From: CAYNVS01 sp964400725
Lineage (GTDB): Bacteria; Myxococcota_A; SURF-8; CAYNVS01
Reading direction: 5' to 3'
NCBI GenBank assembly: GCA_964400725.1
Contig: CAYNVS010000023.1
Location: 1-45,819, forward strand
DNA: 45,819 nt
Below, piece after piece: positions 1 through 7,758 of the stretch. Below the pieces are notes generated by a model. The model was not told the DNA's origin, searched no databases, and saw only the letters and a program-made list of their open reading frames with translations. The translations under genes and the position numbers were made by a program. Numbering within the stretch: position 1 is the first letter of the stretch; each line of letters starts with the position of its first letter.

Positions 1-39
1 TAAGCGCCGCAGTTTTCGTCCGCCCCCCCGCCGCGCTTT

Positions 40-120
40 TCAACCGCCGTTTACAAAGAATTCGTCCAATACCGTACGGTTGAAACGCTCGACGAAACCG
101 TTGGTCTGCGACGGCTTCAA
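40..120 (-). pseudogene. IS481-type integrase/transposase relic
   Basis: Read on the minus strand, this stretch encodes a short peptide with the core QTNGFVERFNRT followed by LDEFF. This matches the region around the catalytic Glu of the DDE integrase (rve) domain of IS481-family transposases, where a KPxxPQTNGxVERFNRT pattern is usual. Only about 26 codons survive before a stop at 40-42. Upstream, toward 121-200, the frame no longer reads as transposase and contains stops, so both ends of the gene are missing. It is a dead remnant of an old insertion. The match is recognised by eye from a short motif. Confidence 0.6.
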
Positions 121-357
121 TTTGTTTTTCTCCTTTCCATTCCTAATTATTGGCGGCGGCTTTTGTCGCGTCCGGGAAAAATACGCGCGGTCCCGGCCGC
201 TGACGCGCCGCCTTGTTACGGGTTATACCACGCGTTTGGAAAGAAGGCTGGTTGTACACTTCAAGGTAAAATTGAGGAGATATTTTAATTTGATTTCCTT
301 ATCTTTTCGATAAATATTTAACATGTTTTTATTAAGAAAACCGCTCAGGAGATTGCC
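121..357 (+). other. Upstream region of ligA, no gene seen
   Basis: This is non-coding sequence between the transposase relic and ligA. The last 130 bases become AT-rich, as expected for a promoter region, but no convincing -35/-10 pair was found. A clear ribosome binding site, CAGGAG, lies six bases before the ligA ATG at 358. Short open frames on both strands here have no recognisable content. Confidence 0.5.
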
Positions 358-2394
358 ATGGATATTATAAAGGCGAGCGCAAGAGCAAAAGAGCTGCGAG
401 AGCTGCTGCGTAAATACGAACATCATTATTACGTTCTCGACGATCCGCTTGTTAGCGACGCGGAATACGACGAACTGATGAACGAGCTGATTGCGCTCGA
501 AAAAAAGTTCCCCCAGCTATCCTCGCCCGACTCCCCCGCCGTTCGCGTCGGCGGCGCGCCGCTTTCGGCATTCGAGGAACATGTTCATCGTTATCCGATG
601 CTCTCGCTTGCCAATTGCTACAACGAAGGCGAGCTCCTCGAATTCGATAATCGAGTTAAAAAGCTGCTCGGGTTTGAGCAGACGCGCGAAATAGAATATT
701 TCTGCGAAGCGAAACTTGACGGGCTCGCTTTGGAAATTGAATACGAAGACGGAGTTTTTGCGGTCGCGGCCACCCGCGGCGACGGAACTAAAGGCGAAAA
801 CGTAAGCGAAAACGTCAAAACGATTAAAAACGTTCCCCTTAGACTTACGTCTGAAGACGGAAAAGTCCCGTCGCTGCTTAACGTTCGCGGCGAAGTCATA
901 CTGCCTAGCAAAGCTTTTAAAAGACTGAACGAAGAGCGCGCAAAAGAAGGCCTGCAGCTTTTCGCCAACCCGCGCAACGCCGCCGCCGGAAGCCTGCGCC
1001 AGCTCGACAGCAAAATTACGGCAAGCAGGCCGCTTGCGTTTCACGCGCATACGTTCGGAGCCATGGAAGGCGCAAACGTCAAGACTCAAGAAGAATTCTT
1101 CGCGCTGATGACGAAGCTTGGCGTTTCGCCTAACCCTATACGCAAACTATGCAATGGCGCCGGCGAGGCCCTCGCGTTTTACGCCGAAATAATGGGGAAA
1201 AGATCCGAACTTCCGTTCGAAATTGACGGCGTGGTCGTTAAAGTAAACGACTTTGAGCTTTGCCGCAAACTGGGCGTTCTTTCTAAAAGCCCGCGCCACG
1301 CGATAGCGTATAAGTTCCCGCCCGTGGAAAAGACGACGAAAGTGCTGGAGATTAAAGCGGGCGTAGGGCGAACTGGAGTCATTACTCCAGCGGCGTCGCT
1401 TGAGCCCGTCGAGGTGGGCGGCGTAATAGTTCAGAACGCCGCGCTGCACAACCAAGACCAAGTTGACAGGCTCGACGTTCGCGTCGGCGACTACGTTCTT
1501 GTGCGCCGCGCCGGAGACGTCATACCGGAAATCGTAAAAGTAATTATAGAGCGTCGAGATCACGCGAACGGGCCGTACAAACTTCCGGACGTTTGCCCTG
1601 TTTGCGGAGCGGCGACGGTTAAAGTTCCCGAAGAAGTCGCCGTTAGGTGCCCGAACTCCGCCGGATGCCCCGCGCAAACGAAAGAATCAATCTGGCATTA
1701 CGGCTCGAAGAACGCGATGAACATTGACGGTCTGGGCGAAAAGCTCGTGGAGCAGCTAGTCGATTCGGGACTTGTAAAGAATATCGCCCACCTATACGAA
1801 CTTGATTTGGAAAAACTCGCCAACCTTGAAAGAATGGGGAAAAAGAGCGCGCAGAACATTCTCGACGAAATAGAAAAAAGCAAGCGCGCGGCGCTGCCGA
1901 AATTTCTTTTCGCTCTGGGAATACGCAACGTAGGCGAACACGTCAGCCTGCTGCTTGCGCGCCGATTCAAGACGTTGGACGCGATTATGGCCGCTAGCGA
2001 GGATGAACTGCTGGAAGTCAACGAAGTAGGTCCGGAGATTGCCCGCGCAGTCGTTACTTTTTTTGCCGAACCCAGAAACAGAGAAGTGTTGGACGGTTTG
2101 CTGAAGCATATCTCAATCGAACCGTACATCGAGGCGACCGCGCCCGAAAACGCTTTTACGGGTAAAACGGTCGTTCTAACCGGAGCTCTGGAGCGTTTTT
2201 CTCGCAGCGAGGCAAAAGCTCTTCTCGAATCTTTAGGCGCCCGCGTCTCGGGTTCCGTTTCCAAGACTACGGATTTGGTAGTCGCAGGCCCCGGAGCCGG
2301 AAGCAAACTTGAAAACGCGCGTAAATTCGGCGTTAAAACAATCGACGAGGAAGAATTCGCGAGAATGATAGAAGAGGCTAAAAGCGGCCTTTAA
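358..2394 (+). CDS. ligA: NAD-dependent DNA ligase LigA
   Basis: Seals nicks in duplex DNA with NAD+ as AMP donor, in replication and repair. The 678-residue length is normal for LigA. The N-terminal Ia domain carries HHYYVLDDP and SDAEYDEL near residues 22-40. The adenylation active site is AKLDG with Lys119 as the AMP-accepting residue. An OB-fold follows, then a four-Cys zinc finger (CPVCG ... CPNSAGCPAQ), helix-hairpin-helix repeats including DGLGEKLVEQL and GPEIARAV, and a C-terminal BRCT domain with FTGKTVVLTGAL. The ATG has a good CAGGAG site six bases upstream. It stands alone, ending two bases from the stop of the convergent toxin gene. All key motifs are intact. Confidence 0.97.
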   Translation: MDIIKASARAKELRELLRKYEHHYYVLDDPLVSDAEYDELMNELIALEKKFPQLSSPDSPAVRVGGAPLSAFEEHVHRYPMLSLANCYNEGELLEFDNRVKKLLGFEQTREIEYFCEAKLDGLALEIEYEDGVFAVAATRGDGTKGENVSENVKTIKNVPLRLTSEDGKVPSLLNVRGEVILPSKAFKRLNEERAKEGLQLFANPRNAAAGSLRQLDSKITASRPLAFHAHTFGAMEGANVKTQEEFFALMTKLGVSPNPIRKLCNGAGEALAFYAEIMGKRSELPFEIDGVVVKVNDFELCRKLGVLSKSPRHAIAYKFPPVEKTTKVLEIKAGVGRTGVITPAASLEPVEVGGVIVQNAALHNQDQVDRLDVRVGDYVLVRRAGDVIPEIVKVIIERRDHANGPYKLPDVCPVCGAATVKVPEEVAVRCPNSAGCPAQTKESIWHYGSKNAMNIDGLGEKLVEQLVDSGLVKNIAHLYELDLEKLANLERMGKKSAQNILDEIEKSKRAALPKFLFALGIRNVGEHVSLLLARRFKTLDAIMAASEDELLEVNEVGPEIARAVVTFFAEPRNREVLDGLLKHISIEPYIEATAPENAFTGKTVVLTGALERFSRSEAKALLESLGARVSGSVSKTTDLVVAGPGAGSKLENARKFGVKTIDEEEFARMIEEAKSGL

Positions 2395-2396
2395 AG

Positions 2397-2690
2397 CTAT
2401 TTTTCCTTTATTTCCGGAAAAAGCCTGCGCCCTTCAAAGACGGTCAGAATTGTGATTGAATTCCGTTCGGCTTTGTAAACCAGACGGTAATTACCCTCAA
2501 TCAATTCCCTCAATTTGGGATCATCGAATTCCGGGACTTTTCTGCCGCATAAGGGCTGCTCTTTGAGAATGTCAGCTTTGCGGAATAATTTTGCGGCGAA
2601 TTCTTTAGCGGCGCGGGGGTTGTCTCGTTCAATGAATTCGGCCAGTCTTATCAAATCGTTAAGAGCGTTTTCGCTCCATTTAACTTTCAC
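2397..2690 (-). CDS. ParE/RelE-family type II toxin
   Basis: A 97-residue basic protein with the ParE/RelE fold signature: an N-terminal strand KVKWSENALNDL, helical hairpin residues about 15-45, then LREL..GNYRLVYK and ITILTVFEGRRLFPE at the C-terminus. This family either cleaves ribosome-bound mRNA (RelE branch) or poisons gyrase (ParE branch). The sequence, with YRLVYK near the end and an F..R.LF tail, looks closer to ParE, but this is not decided. The start is GTG at 2688-2690, two bases after the antitoxin stop and with no clear ribosome binding site, so translation is probably coupled to the antitoxin. It converges on ligA with a two-base gap. Confidence 0.85.
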   Translation of the reverse strand: MKVKWSENALNDLIRLAEFIERDNPRAAKEFAAKLFRKADILKEQPLCGRKVPEFDDPKLRELIEGNYRLVYKAERNSITILTVFEGRRLFPEIKEK

Positions 2691-2692
2691 GG

Positions 2693-3016
2693 CTAAAATT
2701 TGCCAAACCGCTTTTCCAGCTTTGCTTTCGCTTCCTTTTCCGAAAGAACTCTTCCGGTTTCGGAGTCGCTTAAACCTTTTTCAACCGCGGAAACGAAGCG
2801 CTCCAATTCGTTTATCCTATCGAATTCTTCCGGAGGTATGACTACTCCCACCGGAGCGCCGTTCTGCGTTACCACAATGGCGCGTTTGTCTTCGTTCACC
2901 TTGCGGAACAGCCTGGAAGCCTGTTTTTTAAACTCCCCGATCGGAAAGACGTCTTGCGAAATCAGTAAATTTTTCATAGCTTGGCTAACCAAATACAGCT
3001 CTGAATTCGAATTCAT
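2693..3016 (-). CDS. Phd/YefM-family antitoxin
   Basis: The protein has 107 residues as called, or 94 if translation starts at the internal ATG at 2975-2977. The core reads FPIGEFKKQASRLFRKV, then AIVVTQNGAPVGVVIPPEEFDRI, the classic Phd/YefM DNA-binding fold in which the antitoxin dimer represses its own promoter. The C-terminal tail, about residues 65-107, is charged and helical and would wrap the toxin. The first ATG has an AGAG six bases upstream, while the internal one lacks a clear site, so the longer form is kept with reservation. It is first in a two-gene operon with the ParE/RelE-like toxin, in the usual antitoxin-then-toxin order. Confidence 0.88.
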   Translation of the reverse strand: MNSNSELYLVSQAMKNLLISQDVFPIGEFKKQASRLFRKVNEDKRAIVVTQNGAPVGVVIPPEEFDRINELERFVSAVEKGLSDSETGRVLSEKEAKAKLEKRFGKF

Positions 3017-3091
3017 TTACAACTCTAAATATAAAGCTAAATTCAACTTCAGTCAAGCGTCGATTCGCGCCGAATACAAATAGCCTACGGC

Positions 3092-4234
3092 CTATTTAAC
3101 CTCTACCAGCTCATAATTATCGCTGCCGAGGCCGATTTCCGCCGCGTATTTAAGCTGGATGCTCCAATCGACGTAAGAATAAATCTTGCGCAGCGGGTCG
3201 CTCTCTTCCCCTTGAACGACTTTCTTGCCGTCCCATTTAAATTTGCCGTTCACAAAATCGGTCGAGGCGCGGTCTATCGCAACCGGATCGCGGCTGACCA
3301 GCAATCCAATATCGGGAACGAACGACTGCTGGCTTGAGCCCATGCAGTCGCAGTGCGGCGTAATGTCAAGCAGCGAGTTGACGTAAAGGCACTTCCCTTC
3401 CTTCTGCTTGCTGACGGCCAGCGCGTATTCGGCCATTTTCTCCTGCACCTGCTTCGTGTTCGAGTCCCACGGAATCGTAATCGCCTCGAATTTGCAAACG
3501 ACCGTGCATTCTCCGCAAGCCATGCAAAGGCTTTCGTCCACCCTCGCCTTCCCGTCCACTTTTATCGCTTTTGTGGGGCACCATTTCTCGCAGACGCGGC
3601 AGGCCGTGCATTTGTCTTCATCGACGCTGGGCTTGGCGTGGCAGTGCATCCGGCGCTTCCCCTGCGGAGTGCTGCAACCCATGGAAAGGTTCTTAATCGC
3701 CGCTCCGAAACCCGCGGCCAGATGCGCTGTGAAATGGCTTAACACAATCATGCTGTCGGCGTCGTATATTCCGTCGGGAATAGGAACGTCCTTGAAGTAT
3801 TTTCCTCCTTCGAAGGCGTAATCCTGATATGCGTGGCCGTGAATGCCGTCCGCAATTATTACCGGCGCTCCCATAGTCGCCTCGTTGAAGCCGTGCGCGG
3901 CTGCGGTGTTGAGGTGGTCTATCGCGTTATGGCGTTTGGCGCGGTAAAGCGTGTTGGTGTCGGTAAGGTAAGGCTTCGCGCCCAAGCCTTTAATCGCTTC
4001 TATAAGCGTTCGCGGAAGCGTCGGGCGGGTGTACGTTAAAAGCCCGTCTTCGCCGAAGTGCATTTTTAGCGCCGTAATATCCCCTTTTGCGACGACGTCG
4101 CCCATTCCGGCCTGCATACAGGCTTTAACCAAGCGCGAAAGGACGTGCGCCCTGCCCGAATCCTCGTGCGAGTAGGCGTTATGATGAACGTAAAACGGAA
4201 CGAAAAAAACTTTTGAGGGGGTGGTCGCGGTCAT
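3092..4234 (-). CDS. DUF362 protein with two 4Fe-4S clusters
   Basis: A 380-residue protein without a signal peptide. The DUF362 domain spans roughly residues 8-200, with ALKMHFGEDG, PYLTDTNTLY and IVLSHFTAHLAAGFGAAIKN. A ferredoxin insert follows: cluster one CTACRVCEKWCP (209-220) and cluster two CMACGECTVVCK (237-248), the last Cys followed by Lys rather than the usual Pro. A second conserved part, PDIGLLVSRDPVAID, closes the protein. DUF362 proteins are widespread in anaerobes. Their reaction is not established, and a redox or electron-transfer role is inferred only from the clusters. The ATG has AAGGA about ten bases upstream. It lies upstream of the toxin-antitoxin pair on the same strand, 75 bases away, and is probably a separate unit. 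Confidence 0.88.
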   Translation of the reverse strand: MTATTPSKVFFVPFYVHHNAYSHEDSGRAHVLSRLVKACMQAGMGDVVAKGDITALKMHFGEDGLLTYTRPTLPRTLIEAIKGLGAKPYLTDTNTLYRAKRHNAIDHLNTAAAHGFNEATMGAPVIIADGIHGHAYQDYAFEGGKYFKDVPIPDGIYDADSMIVLSHFTAHLAAGFGAAIKNLSMGCSTPQGKRRMHCHAKPSVDEDKCTACRVCEKWCPTKAIKVDGKARVDESLCMACGECTVVCKFEAITIPWDSNTKQVQEKMAEYALAVSKQKEGKCLYVNSLLDITPHCDCMGSSQQSFVPDIGLLVSRDPVAIDRASTDFVNGKFKWDGKKVVQGEESDPLRKIYSYVDWSIQLKYAAEIGLGSDNYELVEVK

Positions 4235-4395
4235 GGAACAATATCCTTTATAATAATTATTAACAGCCGAGCCGTCGAAGCGGCGATTAAAATTTACAAC
4301 AAAATTATATCCGCCGCGCTTAAGGGAGCAAGGAAAAAGATATAACTATGACGATAGGTTGCGCCAAATAATTTCAACAGCCGCATAACCCTTGT

Positions 4396-4558
4396 AAAGC
4401 CCCGAANNNNNNNNNNNNNNNNNNNNNNNNNNNNNNNNNNNNNNNNNNNNNNNNNNNNNNNNNNNNNNNNNNNNNNNNNNNNNNNNNNNNNNNNNNNNNN
4501 NNNNNNGGGGCGACAATCAATAGCTCGGCCCGTAAGCGCCGAGATATTAGATTGGTTA
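4396..4558 (-). repeat. REP-like repeat copy 1, split by the gap
   Basis: The left end, AAAGCCCCGAA (4396-4406), stops at the N run. The right end resumes at 4507 with GGGGCGACAATC and continues through the palindrome at 4524-4543. Joined, these would give exactly the repeat seen at 4613-4676, so the gap falls inside a repeat unit and may hide one or more extra units. Confidence 0.75.
4407..4506. other. Assembly gap of 100 N
   Basis: Exactly 100 unknown bases, the conventional placeholder for a gap of unknown size. It sits between the two halves of a REP-like repeat, which suggests that the assembler broke on repeated sequence. Confidence 0.98.
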
Positions 4559-4612
4559 ATTATTTCATTCTTGTCCAAAATAGGTTTTCTAAAATAGACG
4601 CATATTCTTCAT

Positions 4613-4676
4613 AAAGCCCCGAAGGGGCGACAATCAATAGCTCGGCCCGTAAGCGCCGAGATATTAGATTGGTTAA
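4613..4676 (-). repeat. REP-like repeat copy 2
   Basis: A complete unit made of two hairpins. Hairpin A is GCCCC-GAA-GGGGC at 4616-4628. Hairpin B is CTCGGC/GCCGAG with an eight-base loop at 4641-4660. An AT-rich tail ending GATTGGTTAATT follows. The unit ends about ten bases from the 3' end of the transposase gene and is in direct orientation with copy 1. Confidence 0.8.
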
Positions 4677-4685
4677 TTTTAAATT

Positions 4686-5138
4686 TTATTTAAATAGATA
4701 ATTCTCGTCGAATGAGATGCGATGCTTTTTTAAAAGCGCAATAATTTCCTCTTTGAAATCATGGCGTTTATGATGTTCTTCCTGATTGCTAATGTATTTT
4801 ATTACATTTTGAATATTGGAATAACTTACGGAAAAGGCTCCATAGCCGCTCTGCCATGCAAATGCTCGGTATTCAGGGTATTCCGTATGAATGAATTTCG
4901 AGGAGTTCGACTTTATAAATCGAACTAATTCCGAAGTTGAAATTTGAGGATGTATTGATAACAACAAATGTAAATGATCGCTCGTGCCGCCGATGGCCAA
5001 TAGTTTGCATTGTTTGTTATTCGCAATACCGCCGATATAAGAATACAGTCTTTCTTTAAAAACATCCTTAATCCACGCCTGTCTGTTCTTCAAACCAAAA
5101 ACGATATGAATTGTTTGGCTGGAAAATGTAGCCGTCAT
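4686..5138 (-). CDS. IS200/IS605-type Y1 transposase, REP-associated clade
   Basis: A 150-residue single-domain HUH transposase. The metal-binding HUH motif is DHLHLLL in the middle of the chain. The catalytic Tyr region is WQSGYGAFSVSYSNIQNVIKYI, followed by NQEEHHKR, all typical of the short TnpA proteins that cut and join single-stranded DNA at hairpins. The start chosen is the ATG at 5136-5138, which has GAGG about eight bases upstream; a TTG two codons earlier is less likely. No TnpB or accessory gene accompanies it. The hairpin repeats around it are its likely substrates. The gene appears intact, so recent activity is possible. Confidence 0.88.
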   Translation of the reverse strand: MTATFSSQTIHIVFGLKNRQAWIKDVFKERLYSYIGGIANNKQCKLLAIGGTSDHLHLLLSIHPQISTSELVRFIKSNSSKFIHTEYPEYRAFAWQSGYGAFSVSYSNIQNVIKYISNQEEHHKRHDFKEEIIALLKKHRISFDENYLFK

Positions 5139-5157
5139 TCTCAAACCTCGCGTATCG

Positions 5158-5170
5158 CCCCCTTCGGGGG
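5158..5170 (-). repeat. Hairpin before the transposase start
   Basis: CCCCC-TTC-GGGGG lies 20-32 bases upstream of the transposase ATG. It resembles hairpin A of the REP-like repeat in inverted orientation, without the neighbouring hairpin B. It may be a partial repeat or a control element for transposase expression. Confidence 0.5.
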
Positions 5171-5194
5171 TTCGTTAAATTTATCTATTTTATT

Positions 5195-5243
5195 CTCGGC
5201 GCTTACGGGCCGAGCTACTGAATGTCGCTCCTTCGGAGCTTTA
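5195..5243 (+). repeat. REP-like repeat, inverted copy
   Basis: This is the reverse complement of the unit at 4613-4660. Hairpin B is CTCGGC/GCCGAG at 5195-5214 and hairpin A is GCTCC-TTC-GGAGC at 5227-5239. Relative to the other copy, one stem pair of hairpin A has changed from C:G to T:A on both arms, so pairing is kept. It lies upstream of the transposase, opposing the two copies downstream. Confidence 0.8.
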
Positions 5244-5344
5244 TTCGGAATACGCGCCCAATAAATAACCCGGGACTTACGTTTCCGGGTTAAATCTTAC
5301 GACTCATTAAAGCAGACAGACAATTCATATATTCGCTTATTCTC

Positions 5345-6433
5345 TCACCGTCCCGTCGCCGCAATCTCCTGTATGAAGGACGAAATTATATTGTCCGCGC
5401 GCTGCTGGTCGTCGTTCTTTTCCGTTAGCACGTACTTGTTGCCGACGTAAACGACGCGGCATATTTGCGAGTTGCACTTCGACATTATCAGCTTAGGGCT
5501 GTTGTTCGGGTGCGAAAAGTCGTCGTTGTGCGAGTAAAGCAGCAACACCGGGCATATCACGCGGCGCAAGTGGTTCGGGTATTCGTTCACTAGCGCCTTT
5601 AAACGCTTTACGCTCCCCAGCGGAATAAACCGGTGATACGCTTCCGGGTGCTCGTGGTAAAGCTTTTGCGCGCGGTATTTTACCAGCGTATTAAGGAACG
5701 GCGCGAAGACGAACCATTTAGCCTGCATCACCGCGGGCGCCGATAAAGAGACGACGCCGGCAACCTCCGCGTTGTGCGCCGCAAGCAGCAGCGCCAGCGA
5801 CGCGCCAAACCCCTGCCCAAGCACGAAGACCTTCGAGGCGACTTCGTTGATTGTGTAAAACCCTTTTTCTATCTCGTCGAACCATTCGTTCGGTTTGCTG
5901 TGCTCAAGGCTCTGGTGGCTGCGTCCGTGGCCTGGCAGCCTCGCTGCGAGAACGGCGAATCCCATCTCGTTAAGGTATTCGCCCAAATGGCGCATCTGTT
6001 CCGGCGTCGCGCCGAAGTCGTGAACGAGCAATACGCCCGCCGCGTTCTTCCGCCCCTTGGGGACGCTCAGCATAAACGGCAGAGCCTCTTCGCGCACGCC
6101 AGCCAGCTTGCTTTCTACAAGCATTTTCTCAAATAACGCCCGTCCGAGGTTTTTATGCGCGGCGTCCATGTCGGGCGAGAGCGCCAGCGAATGCTTGAAG
6201 TGATTGCACGCCTTTTCAATCAAAGCCAGCTTCATCGAAGCGGGAGCGGCGTCCGCCATTTCAAGAAAACGCTCCCCTTCCGCAAGGCTGCGCTCCGCCG
6301 TCAGTCCGTCGAAGAAGTCTTCGTATTTAATTTTGTGGTCGTACTTTTTGCCGAGCTTGTTAATGAAACTCAAATCCTTCGGAAGCCCCTTTTTTCGAAA
6401 CGGGTTCGAGAACGAAATTTTGGGCAAATTCAT
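5345..6433 (-). CDS. Alpha/beta-hydrolase-fold protein lacking catalytic Ser and His
   Basis: A 362-residue cytosolic protein. Residues 45-110 look like one or two TPR-type helical pairs (HFKHSLALSPDMDAAHKNLG). Residues 130-355 follow the serine aminopeptidase/carboxylesterase hydrolase pattern: VLLVHDFGATP with the oxyanion-hole strand, LPGHGRS, the elbow strand, then LLLYSHNDD and a C-terminal helix. The nucleophile elbow reads GQGFG, with Gly208 where Ser is required, and the DNA confirms GGG. The position of the catalytic His, usually in a GHVxTLD-like motif, appears to be Lys333. The acid (Asp304 or 305) remains. It is therefore probably non-catalytic. Its ATG overlaps the asnS stop (ATGA), so it is translationally coupled to asnS. 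Confidence 0.8.
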   Translation of the reverse strand: MNLPKISFSNPFRKKGLPKDLSFINKLGKKYDHKIKYEDFFDGLTAERSLAEGERFLEMADAAPASMKLALIEKACNHFKHSLALSPDMDAAHKNLGRALFEKMLVESKLAGVREEALPFMLSVPKGRKNAAGVLLVHDFGATPEQMRHLGEYLNEMGFAVLAARLPGHGRSHQSLEHSKPNEWFDEIEKGFYTINEVASKVFVLGQGFGASLALLLAAHNAEVAGVVSLSAPAVMQAKWFVFAPFLNTLVKYRAQKLYHEHPEAYHRFIPLGSVKRLKALVNEYPNHLRRVICPVLLLYSHNDDFSHPNNSPKLIMSKCNSQICRVVYVGNKYVLTEKNDDQQRADNIISSFIQEIAATGR

Positions 6434-7746
6434 GGCTTAAGCCTGTCTATAAGGCGCGGGAAGGGAATCGTCTCGCGCAGGTGGTGAATGCCGCAAATCC
6501 ACGTAACGGTGCGCTCTACGCCCAGCCCGAAGCCGGAATGCTCGAAAGTTCCGTAGCGGCGCAGGTCGAGGTACCACTCGAAGGCTTCCTGCGGCAGGTT
6601 CTCGCGCTTGATGCGCTCCAGCAGAACGTCAAGGTCGTCCTCGCGCTGAGAACCGCCGATAATCTCGCCGTACCCTTCGGGCGCCAAAATATCCATCGCC
6701 AGCGCCTTGTCGGGCTCGTTCGGGTCGCGCTTCATGTAAAAGGCCTTGACGGCGGCGGGATAATGATGAACGATCAGCGGCCTGTCGAACTGCATCGTCA
6801 GCTTCGTCTCGTCCTCGGCGCCGAAGTCGTCGCCCGCTTCGTGGCTTGTGCCGAGCTGAACCAGCATCTCGTGAGCCTTGTCGTAATGCAGTCGCGGGAA
6901 CGGCTTTTTAATATTCTCAAGCGGCGCAGTGTTGCGCTCTAATACTTTCAACTCCTCAGCGCGGTTGGCAAGCGCGCGCTCGACGATGTAACAGAGCATA
7001 TCTTCGGCAAGCTCCATGTCGCCCGCCAAGTCCATAAAGGCGACTTCCGGCTCGACCATCCAGAACTCGGTAAGATGGCGGCGCGTCTTGCTTTTCTCGG
7101 CTCTAAAAGTCGGGCCGAAGCAGTACACCTTGCCGAACGCCGCGGCTGCCGCCTCCATGTAAAGCTGGCCTGACTGCGTCAAATACGCCTTCTGGCCGAA
7201 GTATTCCGTCTCGAACAGCGTGCTGGTGCCTTCGCAGGCGTTTGGAGTAAAAATCGGCGCGTCTATAAGAGTAAAGCCGTTGTTGTTGAAGAAATCGCGT
7301 ATGGAGCTTACGACCTCGTGGCGGATAAGCATCTGCGCGTGCTGCTGGCGGCTGCGCAGCCACAAGTGGCGGATGTCCATGAGGAAGCCGACGCCGTGCT
7401 CTTTGGGGGTAATCGGGTATTCGCCGACGGGTTCGCCCATTAACGCAAGCCCCTTGACCGAAACTTCGTAGGGGAAGAAGGGCGCGCGCGCGTCGGAGCG
7501 GACTTCGCCCCAAACGTAAACAGTGGACTCCTGCCGCAAGTGCCCGGCGACGTTGAATTCCTCCTCGGTTACGTCGTTTTTATACACGACGCACTGAACG
7601 AAGCCTGAGCCGTCGCGCAGCTTGAGGAAGTGCAGCTTACCTTTGCTGGAGCTTTGGTATAGCCACCCCTTGAGCAGCACGGTCTCGCCGACGTGCTGCG
7701 GCAGCTGCGAAATGCGGTAATACGGTAGAGAGGGGATTGTAGCCAT
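6430..7746 (-). CDS. asnS: Asparaginyl-tRNA synthetase
   Basis: Charges tRNA-Asn with asparagine. At 438 residues it has normal bacterial length. The N-terminal OB-fold anticodon-binding domain (about 15-110) shows VLLKGWLYQSSSKGKLHFLKLRDGSG. The class II catalytic core follows, with NACEGTSTLF, typical of AsnRS rather than AspRS, motif 2 FRAEKSKTRRHLTEFWMVEPE-like residues near 215-235, and motif 3 GFGLGVERTVTWICG near the C-terminus. The ATG at 7744-7746 has AAGG close upstream, right after a long hairpin in the leader. The stop overlaps the start of the degenerate hydrolase gene. Confidence 0.97.
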   Translation of the reverse strand: MATIPSLPYYRISQLPQHVGETVLLKGWLYQSSSKGKLHFLKLRDGSGFVQCVVYKNDVTEEEFNVAGHLRQESTVYVWGEVRSDARAPFFPYEVSVKGLALMGEPVGEYPITPKEHGVGFLMDIRHLWLRSRQQHAQMLIRHEVVSSIRDFFNNNGFTLIDAPIFTPNACEGTSTLFETEYFGQKAYLTQSGQLYMEAAAAAFGKVYCFGPTFRAEKSKTRRHLTEFWMVEPEVAFMDLAGDMELAEDMLCYIVERALANRAEELKVLERNTAPLENIKKPFPRLHYDKAHEMLVQLGTSHEAGDDFGAEDETKLTMQFDRPLIVHHYPAAVKAFYMKRDPNEPDKALAMDILAPEGYGEIIGGSQREDDLDVLLERIKRENLPQEAFEWYLDLRRYGTFEHSGFGLGVERTVTWICGIHHLRETIPFPRLIDRLKP

Positions 7747-7758
7747 ATAACAACCTTC

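Larger units (their letters stand above)
4235..4685. other. Repeat-bearing intergenic region with assembly gap
   Basis: No credible gene lies here. The stretch holds two copies of a roughly 65-base REP-like repeat, one of them split by the 100-N gap, separated by about 52 bases of unique AT-rich sequence. The only open frame crosses the Ns and is not coding. Confidence 0.7.
4396..5243 (-). mobile_element. IS200-like/RAYT element with REP-like ends
   Basis: A single Y1 (HUH) transposase gene is bounded on its 3' side by two direct repeat units and on its 5' side by one inverted unit (5195-5243). Inverted flanking REP sequences around a TnpA-REP gene are the known arrangement of REPtrons. The outer limits are uncertain because of the gap and because such elements leave no target duplication. 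Confidence 0.65.

Noticed and set aside
4294..4578. 94-codon open frame crossing the N run
   Set aside because: One third of it is unknown bases and the rest is REP-like repeat.
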